From Deltaproteobacteria bacterium (lineage in GTDB: Bacteria > Desulfobacterota > Desulfobacteria > Desulfobacterales > SURF-7): a stretch of 20,063 bases of DNA. The stretch covers positions 1-20,063 of the forward strand of contig JAFDJC010000011.1 in assembly GCA_019307665.1 (NCBI GenBank), given 5' to 3'. Positions within the stretch are counted from its first letter, which is position 1, and each line of letters starts with the position of its first letter. This document shows positions 7,725 through 14,587 of the stretch, in pieces. The translations under genes were made by a program, and so were the position numbers. A model generated the notes under the pieces. That model worked only from the letters and a program-made list of their open reading frames with translations, did no database searches and was not told the origin of the DNA.

Positions 7725-8620
7725 GCAAAAACCTCGGTTCCTACCCCCTTGTCCGTAAACAGCTCAAGCAAAAGGGCGTGGCGTATCGTGCCGTTAATAA
7801 TATGTGCTTTTTTAACACCTTTCTCCAGGGCATCCAGGGCATATTCAATCTTTGGAATCATCCCACCCGATATAACGCTGTCATCCATCAACTTTTTTAC
7901 AGCCGTTGTATCGACAGATGTTATTAAAGCACCTGTTTTATCGAGAACACCATTTACATCTGTAAGAAAAATAAGGCGGCCGGCATCCAGGGCCGCTGCA
8001 ATTTTTGCTGCAACAAGATCGGCATTAATATTGTATGTTTCTCCTGACTCGCCGGTACCGACAGGCGCAATTACAGGTATAAAGCCTTTTTCCGTAAGCG
8101 TGTTGATAATATCCGGATTGATTCTTTTTACTTCACCCACAAGACCCGGGTCAATGATTTCCGGCGGTTTATCACCTTCAGGTTGATGCACTATCCGCAT
8201 TTTTTCCGCTTCTATCAATGCGCCATCCTTGCCGCTGAGCCCGACCGCTCTTCCGCCCTGTTGGTTTATTCCTGCGACAATCGATTTGTTTACTTTTCCA
8301 CCAAGCACCATTTCAACGACATCCATTGTTGGTTTGTCCGTCAAACGCATGCCTCTGATAAATGTAGAAGTTATCCCCATCTGTTCTAAAACAGAATTGA
8401 TTTGCGGACCACCACCATGAACTACAACAGGGTTTAAGCCGATATATTTGAGCAGGGTGATGTCGCGGGCAAAATCCTTTTTAAGCTGTTCATCTGCCAT
8501 TGCGTTCCCGCCATACTTCACAACTACCGTCATTCCGGAAAACCGCTGAATATATGGAAGCGATTCAATAAGAATATCCGCAACATTTGGTGTGTTTTTA
8601 TTTTTGTCTGTTTTTGTCAT
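7721..8620 (-). CDS. argB: Acetylglutamate kinase
   Basis: ArgB phosphorylates N-acetylglutamate, the second step of arginine synthesis. It is an amino-acid-kinase fold with VVVKYGGNAM (Lys35, phosphate binding), VVVHGGGPQI (67-74) and the C-terminal GGMIPKIEYAL nucleotide region. The N-terminal helix before the first strand (ADILIESLPYIQRF) is the kind of extension seen in arginine-feedback-inhibited hexameric kinases, so allosteric control by arginine is plausible but not proven. The start ATG at 8620 has a weak ribosome binding site, 33 bases after the hslU stop. No separate promoter is evident, so the arginine genes may be read through from hslVU. Confidence 0.97.
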   Translation of the reverse strand: MTKTDKNKNTPNVADILIESLPYIQRFSGMTVVVKYGGNAMADEQLKKDFARDITLLKYIGLNPVVVHGGGPQINSVLEQMGITSTFIRGMRLTDKPTMDVVEMVLGGKVNKSIVAGINQQGGRAVGLSGKDGALIEAEKMRIVHQPEGDKPPEIIDPGLVGEVKRINPDIINTLTEKGFIPVIAPVGTGESGETYNINADLVAAKIAAALDAGRLIFLTDVNGVLDKTGALITSVDTTAVKKLMDDSVISGGMIPKIEYALDALEKGVKKAHIINGTIRHALLLELFTDKGVGTEVFA

Positions 8621-8653
8621 TTTGTTATTTTGCCATTAAAGTTTGTTTAGTAT

Positions 8654-10024
8654 TTACAGTATAAACCTGCTTAAATCTTCATCCTTTCTGATATCACTGA
8701 ATTTGTCATCAACATATTTTTTATCAATAACAACATGCTTGTTTTCAAGGTCAGGCGCTTTGAAAAGAATATCTTCCAGAAGGCATTCCATCAGTGTGTG
8801 TAGCCTCCTCGCACCGATATTTTCTGTCCTGTTGTTTACATCTTCTGCGACTCGAGCTATTTCTGAAATTGCATTTTCTTTAAATACAATTTCGATATCT
8901 TCCGTTGCAAGAAGTTCGGTGTACTGCAGAATAAGGGCATTTTTTGGTTCAACAAGAATCCTTACAAACTCTTTTGCTCCTAGGGAGTCAAGCCCCACAC
9001 GGATTGGGAAACGCCCCTGGAGTTCTGGGATCAGGTCCGACGGTTTGCATGCATGAAAAGCTCCTGAGGCAATAAATAAAATGTGGTCTGTTTTCACAGG
9101 GCCATATTTTGTAGTTACCGCACACCCTTCCACAATAGGTAAAAGATCCCTCTGAACACCCTCGCGTGACACATCAGGTCCTTGGCCTCCGGCTTTGCTG
9201 GCCACCTTATCAATCTCATCCAGAAAGATAATACCGGACTGTTCAACCTTTTCAATAGCCTTTTTGACAACCTTGTCCATATCGATCAGTCCCTGCGCTT
9301 CTTCCTGGGCAACCATCTCCATTGCTTCAGGTACTTTGACCTTTCTTCGCTTTGTGTTTTTAGGAAGCAGGTTGCCAAGCATATCTTTCATGTTAACACC
9401 CATCTCTTCCATACCGGCTGATGAAAATATTTCAACCACAGGCATTGATTTGTCACTGACATCAAGGTCTACATACCTTTCGTCCAGCTTCCCTTTTAGC
9501 AGCATTATGCGCAGTTTTTCTCTGGTTGAATTTTTATCGGCTTCAGACACCGTATTTCCGGAGTCATCAAGCGTTTCTTCTTCACTTTTAATTGTTTTAG
9601 GTTCAAGTGTTTTAGGCAAAAGAAGATCCAATATTCTTTCTTCCGCAATCTTTTGGGCCTTTTCTTTTACTGCATCTGCTTCCGCCCGCCTAAGCTCATT
9701 AACCGTAAGTTGCGTCAGGTCACGAATCATTGACTCAACGTCACGTCCCACATATCCGACTTCAGTAAACTTTGAAGCTTCCACCTTGAAAAACGGGGAG
9801 TCAGCCAAACGCGCCAGCCTTCTGGCTATCTCTGTTTTACCTACACCTGTAGGCCCGATAAGAATAATATTTTTGGGGGCAATCTCATCACGAAGTTCCT
9901 CACCAACCTGGCGCCTCCGCCACCTGTTGCGCAGGGCGATAGAGACGGATTTCTTTGCTTTGTCCTGCCCTATGATATATTTATCCAGCGCTCTTACAAT
10001 TTCTATTGGTTTTAAATCACTCAT
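8654..10024 (-). CDS. hslU: ATP-dependent protease ATPase subunit HslU
   Basis: HslU (ClpY) is the AAA+ unfoldase ring that feeds substrates to the HslV peptidase. Walker A GPTGVGKT is at residues 57-64, followed by the variable I domain (about residues 110-245). Walker B is FLDEID, and the sensor region follows. The C-terminus EDLSRFIL is the canonical tail that inserts into HslV and activates it. At 456 residues it is close to the usual length (about 440-460). It begins two bases after the hslV stop codon, as expected for an obligate pair, and is followed by argB. Confidence 0.98.
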   Translation of the reverse strand: MSDLKPIEIVRALDKYIIGQDKAKKSVSIALRNRWRRRQVGEELRDEIAPKNIILIGPTGVGKTEIARRLARLADSPFFKVEASKFTEVGYVGRDVESMIRDLTQLTVNELRRAEADAVKEKAQKIAEERILDLLLPKTLEPKTIKSEEETLDDSGNTVSEADKNSTREKLRIMLLKGKLDERYVDLDVSDKSMPVVEIFSSAGMEEMGVNMKDMLGNLLPKNTKRRKVKVPEAMEMVAQEEAQGLIDMDKVVKKAIEKVEQSGIIFLDEIDKVASKAGGQGPDVSREGVQRDLLPIVEGCAVTTKYGPVKTDHILFIASGAFHACKPSDLIPELQGRFPIRVGLDSLGAKEFVRILVEPKNALILQYTELLATEDIEIVFKENAISEIARVAEDVNNRTENIGARRLHTLMECLLEDILFKAPDLENKHVVIDKKYVDDKFSDIRKDEDLSRFIL

Positions 10025-10026
10025 TT

Positions 10027-10575
10027 CTATTGTTCCGCCTGTACTTCTTCAATTGTTATGACATCATTCGTATAAACACAAATAGATGCCGCTATTTGTA
10101 AGGCCTTTTCCGCAATCTCACTTGCAGAAAGTTCTGTATATTCCAATAACGCAGTTGCAACAGCCTGGGCTACTACTCCCCCGGAACCGATACCGATAAA
10201 ACCTTCATCCGGCTCTATCACATCGCCGTTTCCGGAAATCAAAAACATTTTTGATTCATCAACGGCAATGAGTATGGCTTCGAGCCGCCTCAAATATTTA
10301 TCCGTCCTCCAATCCCCGGCAAGTTCAACCGCTGCCCGTGTCAGGTTTCCATTAAAGCGCTCTAGTTTCTTCTCGAGTCTGTCGAAAAGATTCAGTGCAT
10401 CAGCTGTTGCACCCGCAAAACCGACAACGATCCTGTCGTTGAAAATTCGCCTTACCTTTTTGGCATTATGCTTTACAACCGAATTGTTCAGCGTTACCTG
10501 CCCGTCTCCTGCAACGGCTGTCTTCCCATAGCGCCTTACAGCAAGAATAGTTGTTCCGTGAAAATGATTCTTCAT
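10027..10575 (-). CDS. hslV: ATP-dependent protease proteolytic subunit HslV
   Basis: HslV (ClpQ) is the threonine peptidase of the HslVU complex. In the 182-residue protein, the propeptide MKNHFHG would be removed to expose Thr8 (TTILAVRR), the N-terminal nucleophile. The proteasome-beta-like fold is seen in TAVAGDGQVTLN, VVGFAGATADA and GIGSGG. The frame also opens at a GTG at 10590, but the ATG at 10575 has AAGGA five bases upstream and fits the family, so it was chosen. The 73-base gap to xerC is largely filled by a tandem repeat. Confidence 0.97.
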   Translation of the reverse strand: MKNHFHGTTILAVRRYGKTAVAGDGQVTLNNSVVKHNAKKVRRIFNDRIVVGFAGATADALNLFDRLEKKLERFNGNLTRAAVELAGDWRTDKYLRRLEAILIAVDESKMFLISGNGDVIEPDEGFIGIGSGGVVAQAVATALLEYTELSASEIAEKALQIAASICVYTNDVITIEEVQAEQ

Positions 10576-10590
10576 GATTATCCTTAACAC

Positions 10591-10659
10591 ATTTTATTTT
10601 CCTGATTTTATTTTCCGGATTTTATTTTCCCATTTTACTTTCCTGATCTTATTTCCTAG
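10591..10659. repeat. Five-copy tandem repeat of about 14 bases
   Basis: Successive units start at 10591, 10605, 10619, 10632 and 10646, each close to ATTTTATTTTCCTG on the plus strand (CAGGAAAATAAAAT on the transcribed minus strand). Units 1 and 2 differ at one base, unit 3 is one base short, and units 4 and 5 are more diverged. The last unit includes the xerC stop codon and its final codons (CCTAGGAAATAA), which may be the source of the duplication. Each transcript-strand unit contains a GGA, but the last unit before hslV ends upstream of the real hslV ribosome binding site. Confidence 0.85.
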
Positions 10660-11587
10660 GATGCGCCTTGTCATAAACTTTCATCAGCCTATCAATCGTC
10701 ACATGTGTGTATCTCTGAGTAGTCGAAAGGCTTTTATGGCCTAAAAGCTCCTGGACTTCCCTTAAATCAGCTCCCGCATCCAGCATATGCGTTGCAAATG
10801 TATGACGAATACCGTGCGGGGAGATGGGTGTCGTCAGCCCGCATTCTCTGATCATCTTTTCGAGAATTCTCCTAACAGATCTTGCCGATAATCTCCCCCT
10901 GTTTTTATTTAAAAATACCGGCCCTTCCTCATCAGGCATTTTATTGGATACCGCCGCAAGTTTACTGCGGTATCCGACAACAGCTTCTGCTGCTTTACTT
11001 CCCATGGGAACAATCCGTTCTTTGTTACCCTTACCAAGCACCCGGACAATTTTCTGATTAAAATCGATATTCGGAATATTTAGTCCGACAAGCTCGGAAA
11101 CCCGAATGCCGGTTGAATACAACATCTCAAAAATTGCCCTGTTCCTCATCCCGAGAAGTGAATCGGAAGCCATGGAGTCGAGAAGTCGAAATATATCATC
11201 AACCGTCAGGTATGAAGGAATCGGTTTTTCCTGCTTGGGAGTCAGAACACTGTCTGCCGGATTCTCATCCAGATTTCCTGTTTTGACCAGATACTTTAGA
11301 AATGATCTGATCGATGAAAGTTTTCGGGCAATGGACGATTTTCTGTTCTTTTTCCCATGCAAAAAAGCAAGATATGCTCTTATTAAAAGTCCGTCAATAT
11401 CTTTAACTTTGACGCGCCCTGTATCTTGCCCCCCTTGATCTGCCCCGGGCCTGTTTCCTGCCGCAAACAACAAAAATTCTAAAAGGTCCCCTTGGTAAGC
11501 CTTTCCTGTATTGGGCGAATAACCCTTTTCAGAATATAGAGACTCGATAAAGTCTTTGATTAATGCTCTAACAGGTTCGGGACTCAT
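10649..11587 (-). CDS. xerC: Tyrosine recombinase XerC
   Basis: XerC/XerD-type recombinases resolve chromosome dimers at dif. In the 312-residue protein, the N-terminal SAM-like core-binding domain (about 1-110) precedes the catalytic domain. All catalytic residues are present: Arg162 (STGIRVSEL), Lys186 (LGKGNKERIV), His258 and Arg261 (SPHGIRHTFATH), His284 (LGHKSLSTT) and Tyr293 (RYTHV). The ATG at 11587 shares one base with the stop of the upstream HAD gene (TGATG), so I preferred it to the TTG one codon earlier. XerC rather than XerD is inferred from its place beside hslVU, an order found in many bacteria. Confidence 0.93.
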   Translation of the reverse strand: MSPEPVRALIKDFIESLYSEKGYSPNTGKAYQGDLLEFLLFAAGNRPGADQGGQDTGRVKVKDIDGLLIRAYLAFLHGKKNRKSSIARKLSSIRSFLKYLVKTGNLDENPADSVLTPKQEKPIPSYLTVDDIFRLLDSMASDSLLGMRNRAIFEMLYSTGIRVSELVGLNIPNIDFNQKIVRVLGKGNKERIVPMGSKAAEAVVGYRSKLAAVSNKMPDEEGPVFLNKNRGRLSARSVRRILEKMIRECGLTTPISPHGIRHTFATHMLDAGADLREVQELLGHKSLSTTQRYTHVTIDRLMKVYDKAHPRK

Positions 11588-12156
11588 CAATATTCTATTA
11601 GCGCTTCAAGTTCCTGCCAGTTACTCACCTCATAAAACAACTGGTTTTCCCTATTCCACGGCTGTTTAAAGAGAATCGGCGTTATCCCCGCATCCTTTAA
11701 AAAAACACAGGTTTCAAGACGGTCCTCAATAAAATACGAAATGTTCCGTTCAAGGAGAATGTCTGTTTTGCCTTCAAATGACCCTGTTGCGACTATCTCG
11801 ACAGCTCCGGATTCAAGGCCGATATTATCTGTTATCCACTCAGTAATAGGGCCGGGATAAGGCCTTGCAGTCACAAACAAAACAGGATCATAGCTTTGTC
11901 CAAGGCGTCTCAATACCTCTGGTGCACCATCAAAGGGCTTTAACGGTATACTATAGTTCCCATTCAAAATTTTTTCGAGAATGGCTGTCATCACATCCTG
12001 ATCAATACCACCGATACCTTCAAGGGAATAACTGGTAATATCCTCATATTGCAACTGATTGATATTAAAATCATTCCTTGCTATTTCGATAAACAGCGAT
12101 ATGGTGTCGGCCACCACACCATCTATATCAAAAGCCACAGACATCGGGTCGATCAT
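11587..12156 (-). CDS. HAD-superfamily 5'-nucleotidase-like phosphatase
   Basis: This is a HAD-like hydrolase with all four motifs: motif I FDIDGVVAD (Asp10 nucleophile, Asp12), motif II VTARP (Thr96), motif III Lys130 (FEGKTD) and motif IV FIEDR (Glu144, Asp145). The DIDGVVAD form and the overall length of 189 resemble the NT5C-type 5'(3')-deoxyribonucleotidases and YorS/YqfW-like proteins; the substrate cannot be read from the sequence. The frame is open up to an ATG at 12216, but the ATG at 12156 has AGGA seven bases upstream and yields a compact N-terminus, so it was chosen. It overlaps xerC by one base. Confidence 0.8.
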   Translation of the reverse strand: MIDPMSVAFDIDGVVADTISLFIEIARNDFNINQLQYEDITSYSLEGIGGIDQDVMTAILEKILNGNYSIPLKPFDGAPEVLRRLGQSYDPVLFVTARPYPGPITEWITDNIGLESGAVEIVATGSFEGKTDILLERNISYFIEDRLETCVFLKDAGITPILFKQPWNRENQLFYEVSNWQELEALIEY

Positions 12157-12217
12157 GAAGTTTTCCTGACTTGCCGTATTATAGGCCGCTTTTATCAAGA
12201 TGCTTTCTCCAGGCATA

Positions 12218-12541
12218 TCATTTTTTCGACCGCCGTGTCCTTCTTTTAAGCCTGCTGATGCGCCTTTTTAGGATTGTTGCGTTTTTTGAATCACCGCTCT
12301 CAATTGCATCGGCACGCTTTTTTTTCAGTTCTTTTATTGAACGTTTAAGATCCCGAACAGAGCCGTCACTTTTTGTGACTTCTTCTTTAATCCCCCGCAT
12401 TTTTTTAATGGCGCTAAGAAGCTCTGCCTTTTTCATTCCGCTTGCGCCTTTTATGTCCGGGATTTCCTTGGCAATTTCACGGAGTTCCGTGGCAGTCATT
12501 TTTTCAAGAGGTTTTTCTTCTGTTGCTTTTTCTTCTGTCAT
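12218..12541 (-). CDS. Small Rho termination factor N-terminal-like (SAP-like) basic protein
   Basis: This 107-residue hydrophilic protein has an acidic, Glu-rich start (MTEEKATEEKPLEK). A segment MTATELREIAKEI ... GMKKAELLSAIKK (about residues 15-47) has the spacing of the Rho_N helix-extended-loop-helix (SAP/LEM-like) fold, which binds nucleic acid in Rho. The C-terminal 40 residues are strongly basic and probably helical (LKRRISRLKRRTRRSKK). A role in nucleic-acid binding is likely, but the specific function is unknown. An AAGGAG motif lies 11 bases before the ATG, somewhat far. It is the first gene of the long leftward run. Confidence 0.75.
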   Translation of the reverse strand: MTEEKATEEKPLEKMTATELREIAKEIPDIKGASGMKKAELLSAIKKMRGIKEEVTKSDGSVRDLKRSIKELKKKRADAIESGDSKNATILKRRISRLKRRTRRSKK

Positions 12542-12631
12542 ATCAGGCCAATCTCCTTTCCTTATTCAACAAACCACAAGCGGAGGCGCATATGTCTCCA
12601 CTCATCCCTTTTTTTTGTAAATAAGCTATGT

Positions 12632-12661
12632 TACGTACATTAAACCGTCTGAAATTGTCAA
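12632..12661 (-). promoter_or_regulatory. Candidate sigma-70-type promoter for the leftward gene run
   Basis: On the minus strand a perfect TTGACA (12656-12661) is followed, 18 bases later, by TACGTA (12632-12637), a poor -10 box. It lies about 90 bases upstream of the first gene of the leftward run, in the right orientation. The -10 match is weak, so confidence is low. Confidence 0.3.
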
Positions 12662-12762
12662 CAAATAATTATGATTCGGACGCAATTAAAAGTATGAGCT
12701 GAATGGGCGACCCCAAAGACGCAACCGATAATGCGTATAGATCAAGCGGACTTTTTGATTCC

Positions 12763-13029
12763 TTAATAGTCCTCGACGGAACCATATGTGTATATATGGA
12801 TGGCCTCATTTGCTTGTTTTTGCTGAATGTCGGTTTGCCTCTTTTCTTTTAATTTTTGGATGGAATTGGGCAGACTCTGGGAGTTTGATTCATTGAACCG
12901 GTATTTGTGACAGAAATCCAAATAGTATCGTAACCATTTTAAATAATGGCTATGAAATTTTTAGTGTACTTTGTTTTTGACCAATAAAGCGTCGAATTGT
13001 ACATTCAGGGCGACGGGAATCTTTCTCAT
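12763..13029 (-). pseudogene. Remnant of a tyrosine recombinase/integron-integrase-like gene (N-terminal part)
   Basis: On the minus strand, an ATG at 13029 with AGGGA eight bases upstream opens a frame MRKIPVALNVQFDALLVK. It meets TAA at codon 23, then continues in the same frame with KFHSHYLKWLRYYLDFCHKY and LKEKRQTDIQQKQANEAI before a second TAA (12763-12765). The pattern Y-x-KWLRYYLDFCHKY ... SLPxxIxKLxEKxQTxxQQxQAxxAI is the N-terminal extension I know from a family of site-specific integrases near the integron integrases. Only about 88 codons remain; the core-binding and catalytic domains are absent. The first stop would be one C-to-T change from a CAA codon. The family call is from memory and not from a search. 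Confidence 0.65.
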
Positions 13030-13261
13030 TGTGTTTATCCCTATACATCTATCTTCATTTGTTTAGTGTTAAGCGATTAGATAAGAGCATCAAATAATAA
13101 TATTTTTCTTGTCGATCTTTTTTATTTTTGGTATCTAAGCGGGCAACCGAATAATCACTTGTTGTGTTTTAAACCAGCGGGACATATGGATCAACTTTTA
13201 TCAGGGCTATATGGCGCACTTATTGCGACCATTCTTTCAATAATATATAAATAGGCAAAAG
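13030..13261. other. Gene-free AT-rich stretch before the transposase
   Basis: I see no reading frame with coding character on either strand here. It lies between the start of the broken integrase and the palindromes left of the transposase, and together with those palindromes makes a gene-free gap of about 380 bases. No tRNA, clear promoter or attC-like folded site was recognised. Confidence 0.5.
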
Positions 13262-13315
13262 GCAAAAGGGTCGGACCAAGAAAAGGCAAAAGGGTGCAAA
13301 AGGGTCGGACCAAGA
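13262..13315 (+). repeat. Two direct copies of a REP-like palindrome left of the transposase
   Basis: The 20-base sequence GCAAAAGGGTCGGACCAAGA occurs at 13262-13281 and again at 13296-13315, 34 bases apart. Its centre GGTCGGACC is a nine-base palindrome with one unpaired base. An inverted copy of GGGTCGGACCAAG lies just past the transposase gene at 14221-14233. Such short palindromes flanking a RAYT gene are typical of REP/REPIN elements thought to be recognised by that transposase. Confidence 0.8.
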
Positions 13316-13413
13316 CAATTAATTGAAAACAAACATTATTCTGTTAAAAACAGTCTCATTTCGGGGCAATAGCCTCGTTTTTGATGCTAAAATTGGGGAT
13401 ATAGGAAGCTTTA

Positions 13414-14199
13414 GTGGCAAGAGCTAATCGTCATTTTATACCTGGGCATGTCTGGCATCTTACGCATCGATGCCATAAAAGGGATTTCTTGCTGAAATTT
13501 GGCAAAGATCGTCTTCGATGGATGCAATGGCTGTACGAGGCAAGGAAACGTTATGGCTTGGTGGTTTTGAATTATGTAGTAACCTGCAACCATGTCCACT
13601 TGATTGTTTATGGCAAAGATGGTGGAGAAACGATTCCAAAGTCAATTCAACTTTTATCGGGTAGGACAGGCCAGGAATACAACCAGAGAAAAAAAAGAAA
13701 GGGCGCTTTTTGGGAAGATCGGTATCATGCGACGGCCATCGAGAGCGGGGAACATCTTTTGCGATGTCTCGTTTATGTGGACCTGAATATGGTTCGATCT
13801 GGAGTTGTAAGCCATCCAAGGCAGTGGCCTTACGGAGGCTACAACGAAATCCAGCATCCTCGGCGAAAGAATATTCTTATTAACTACGAAACACTTGGCT
13901 GTCTTGCCGGTTTCAAAAATTTCGACGATTTCCAGTCAGCACACCGAAGGTGGATTCAATCGGTGCTATCTGATGGCAGAGCAAAAAGGGAGGCTTTTTG
14001 GACGCAGAGCATAGCAACTGGCAGTCGGTCGTTTGTCGAGGGTGTTAAAATGCAAATGAACAGCTTTGCGATTGGCCGCAGTGTCCGGAAGAATGATGAT
14101 GGATTCGAACTTCGGGAGCCCCAGTTACCCTATAATGCTTTTTTTGAGGCCGAAAAGAACGATATTGACAGCAAAAACCTACGGTTTTGGAATGAATAA
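13414..14199 (+). CDS. REP-associated tyrosine transposase (RAYT, IS200-like Y1 family)
   Basis: This 261-residue protein has a Y1 (HUH) nuclease domain in its first 160 residues or so. The metal-binding HUH motif is CNHVHLIV (His60, His62). A candidate nucleophile is Tyr89 in GQEYNQRKKR, followed by the GAFWEDRYHATAI segment common in RAYT proteins and YVDLNMVRSGVV ... HPRQWPYGGYNEI. About 100 less conserved C-terminal residues follow. It starts at GTG with AGGAA six bases upstream. No IS200 partner (TnpB) is present. GGTCGGACC palindromes on both sides suggest a domesticated single-copy transposase that mobilises REP-like sequences and not a full insertion sequence. Confidence 0.9.
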   Translation: MARANRHFIPGHVWHLTHRCHKRDFLLKFGKDRLRWMQWLYEARKRYGLVVLNYVVTCNHVHLIVYGKDGGETIPKSIQLLSGRTGQEYNQRKKRKGAFWEDRYHATAIESGEHLLRCLVYVDLNMVRSGVVSHPRQWPYGGYNEIQHPRRKNILINYETLGCLAGFKNFDDFQSAHRRWIQSVLSDGRAKREAFWTQSIATGSRSFVEGVKMQMNSFAIGRSVRKNDDGFELREPQLPYNAFFEAEKNDIDSKNLRFWNE

Positions 14200-14220
14200 A
14201 TTTGAAAATCGGGGTGTTAC

Positions 14221-14233
14221 CTTGGTCCGACCC
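14221..14233 (-). repeat. Inverted copy of the REP-like palindrome right of the transposase
   Basis: CTTGGTCCGACCC is the exact reverse complement of GGGTCGGACCAAG found twice upstream of the transposase (13268-13280 and 13302-13314). It begins 22 bases after the transposase stop codon, so the gene is bracketed by inverted copies. Confidence 0.85.
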
Positions 14234-14289
14234 CAATTCTCAATTCTTGCAATTCTCCAATTCTTTCAGTCCCCCAATTCATCCAATTC
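14234..14289 (+). repeat. Six scattered CAATTC hexamers
   Basis: CAATTC occurs at 14234, 14241, 14250, 14258, 14275 and 14284, with irregular spacing of 7-17 bases, between the right palindrome of the transposase and the toxin-antitoxin promoter. This is far denser than chance in 56 bases. It may be a decayed low-complexity repeat belonging to the transposase element. Confidence 0.6.
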
Positions 14290-14297
14290 GTTTATTC

Positions 14298-14326
14298 TTG
14301 ACTTGACCACTTAAATTGACTATATA
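14298..14326 (+). promoter_or_regulatory. Likely promoter of the toxin-antitoxin pair
   Basis: TTGACT (14298-14303) and TATATA (14321-14326) are separated by 17 bases, a good sigma-70 layout. The expected transcription start is about 18 bases before the antitoxin ATG, and AAGGAGGTGA lies in between. Antitoxins of this type usually repress such a promoter, but I see no clear operator palindrome. Confidence 0.6.
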
Positions 14327-14350
14327 TTCTTATATTAAGGAGGTGACCAT

Positions 14351-14587
14351 ATGAAAACCATGGGAATAAGTAAATTTAAATCACATGCTTTGAAAATTTT
14401 GGGTCAAGTTGCTAAAACGCATGAAATTATTATCATAACAAAACGAGGCAAGCCGTTAGTGCAAATAACACCTTATCGTAGTAATTCTGATACAGATTCT
14501 AAGTCAGGTAAACTTTCTGATGCTCTTGTTTTCGAAAAAGACATTCTTTCACCTTTGGGTGAGGAAATGTGGGATGCCTGCAAATGA
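14351..14587 (+). CDS. Type II antitoxin, Phd/YefM family
   Basis: This 78-residue protein has the Phd/YefM DNA-binding fold at its N-terminus: MGISKFKSHALKILGQVAKT, then EIIIITKRGKPLVQITPY (about residues 26-43). The strand-turn-strand ITKRGKPLVxIxP is diagnostic of the family. The C-terminal part (DALVFEKDILSPLGEEMWD) is probably the disordered-to-helical toxin-binding tail. A very strong ribosome binding site (AAGGAGGTGA) precedes the ATG, giving high antitoxin synthesis. The stop overlaps the toxin start by four bases (ATGA), the classic arrangement for coupled translation. Confidence 0.9.
   Translation: MKTMGISKFKSHALKILGQVAKTHEIIIITKRGKPLVQITPYRSNSDTDSKSGKLSDALVFEKDILSPLGEEMWDACK

Noticed and set aside
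9195..10061. Long plus-strand open frame of 288 codons opposite hslU
   Set aside because: Ser- and Ile-rich shadow of the well-supported hslU gene; no family resemblance and no ribosome binding site noticed.
10591..10659. CRISPR array
   Set aside because: Units of 14 bases abut directly with no spacers, so it is a simple tandem repeat. No other CRISPR-like array was seen in the window.
12781..12799. Near-palindrome ACCATATGTGTATATATGG as a possible operator
   Set aside because: It lies inside the frame of the broken integrase (codons for IHIYTYG) and is explained by that coding remnant.
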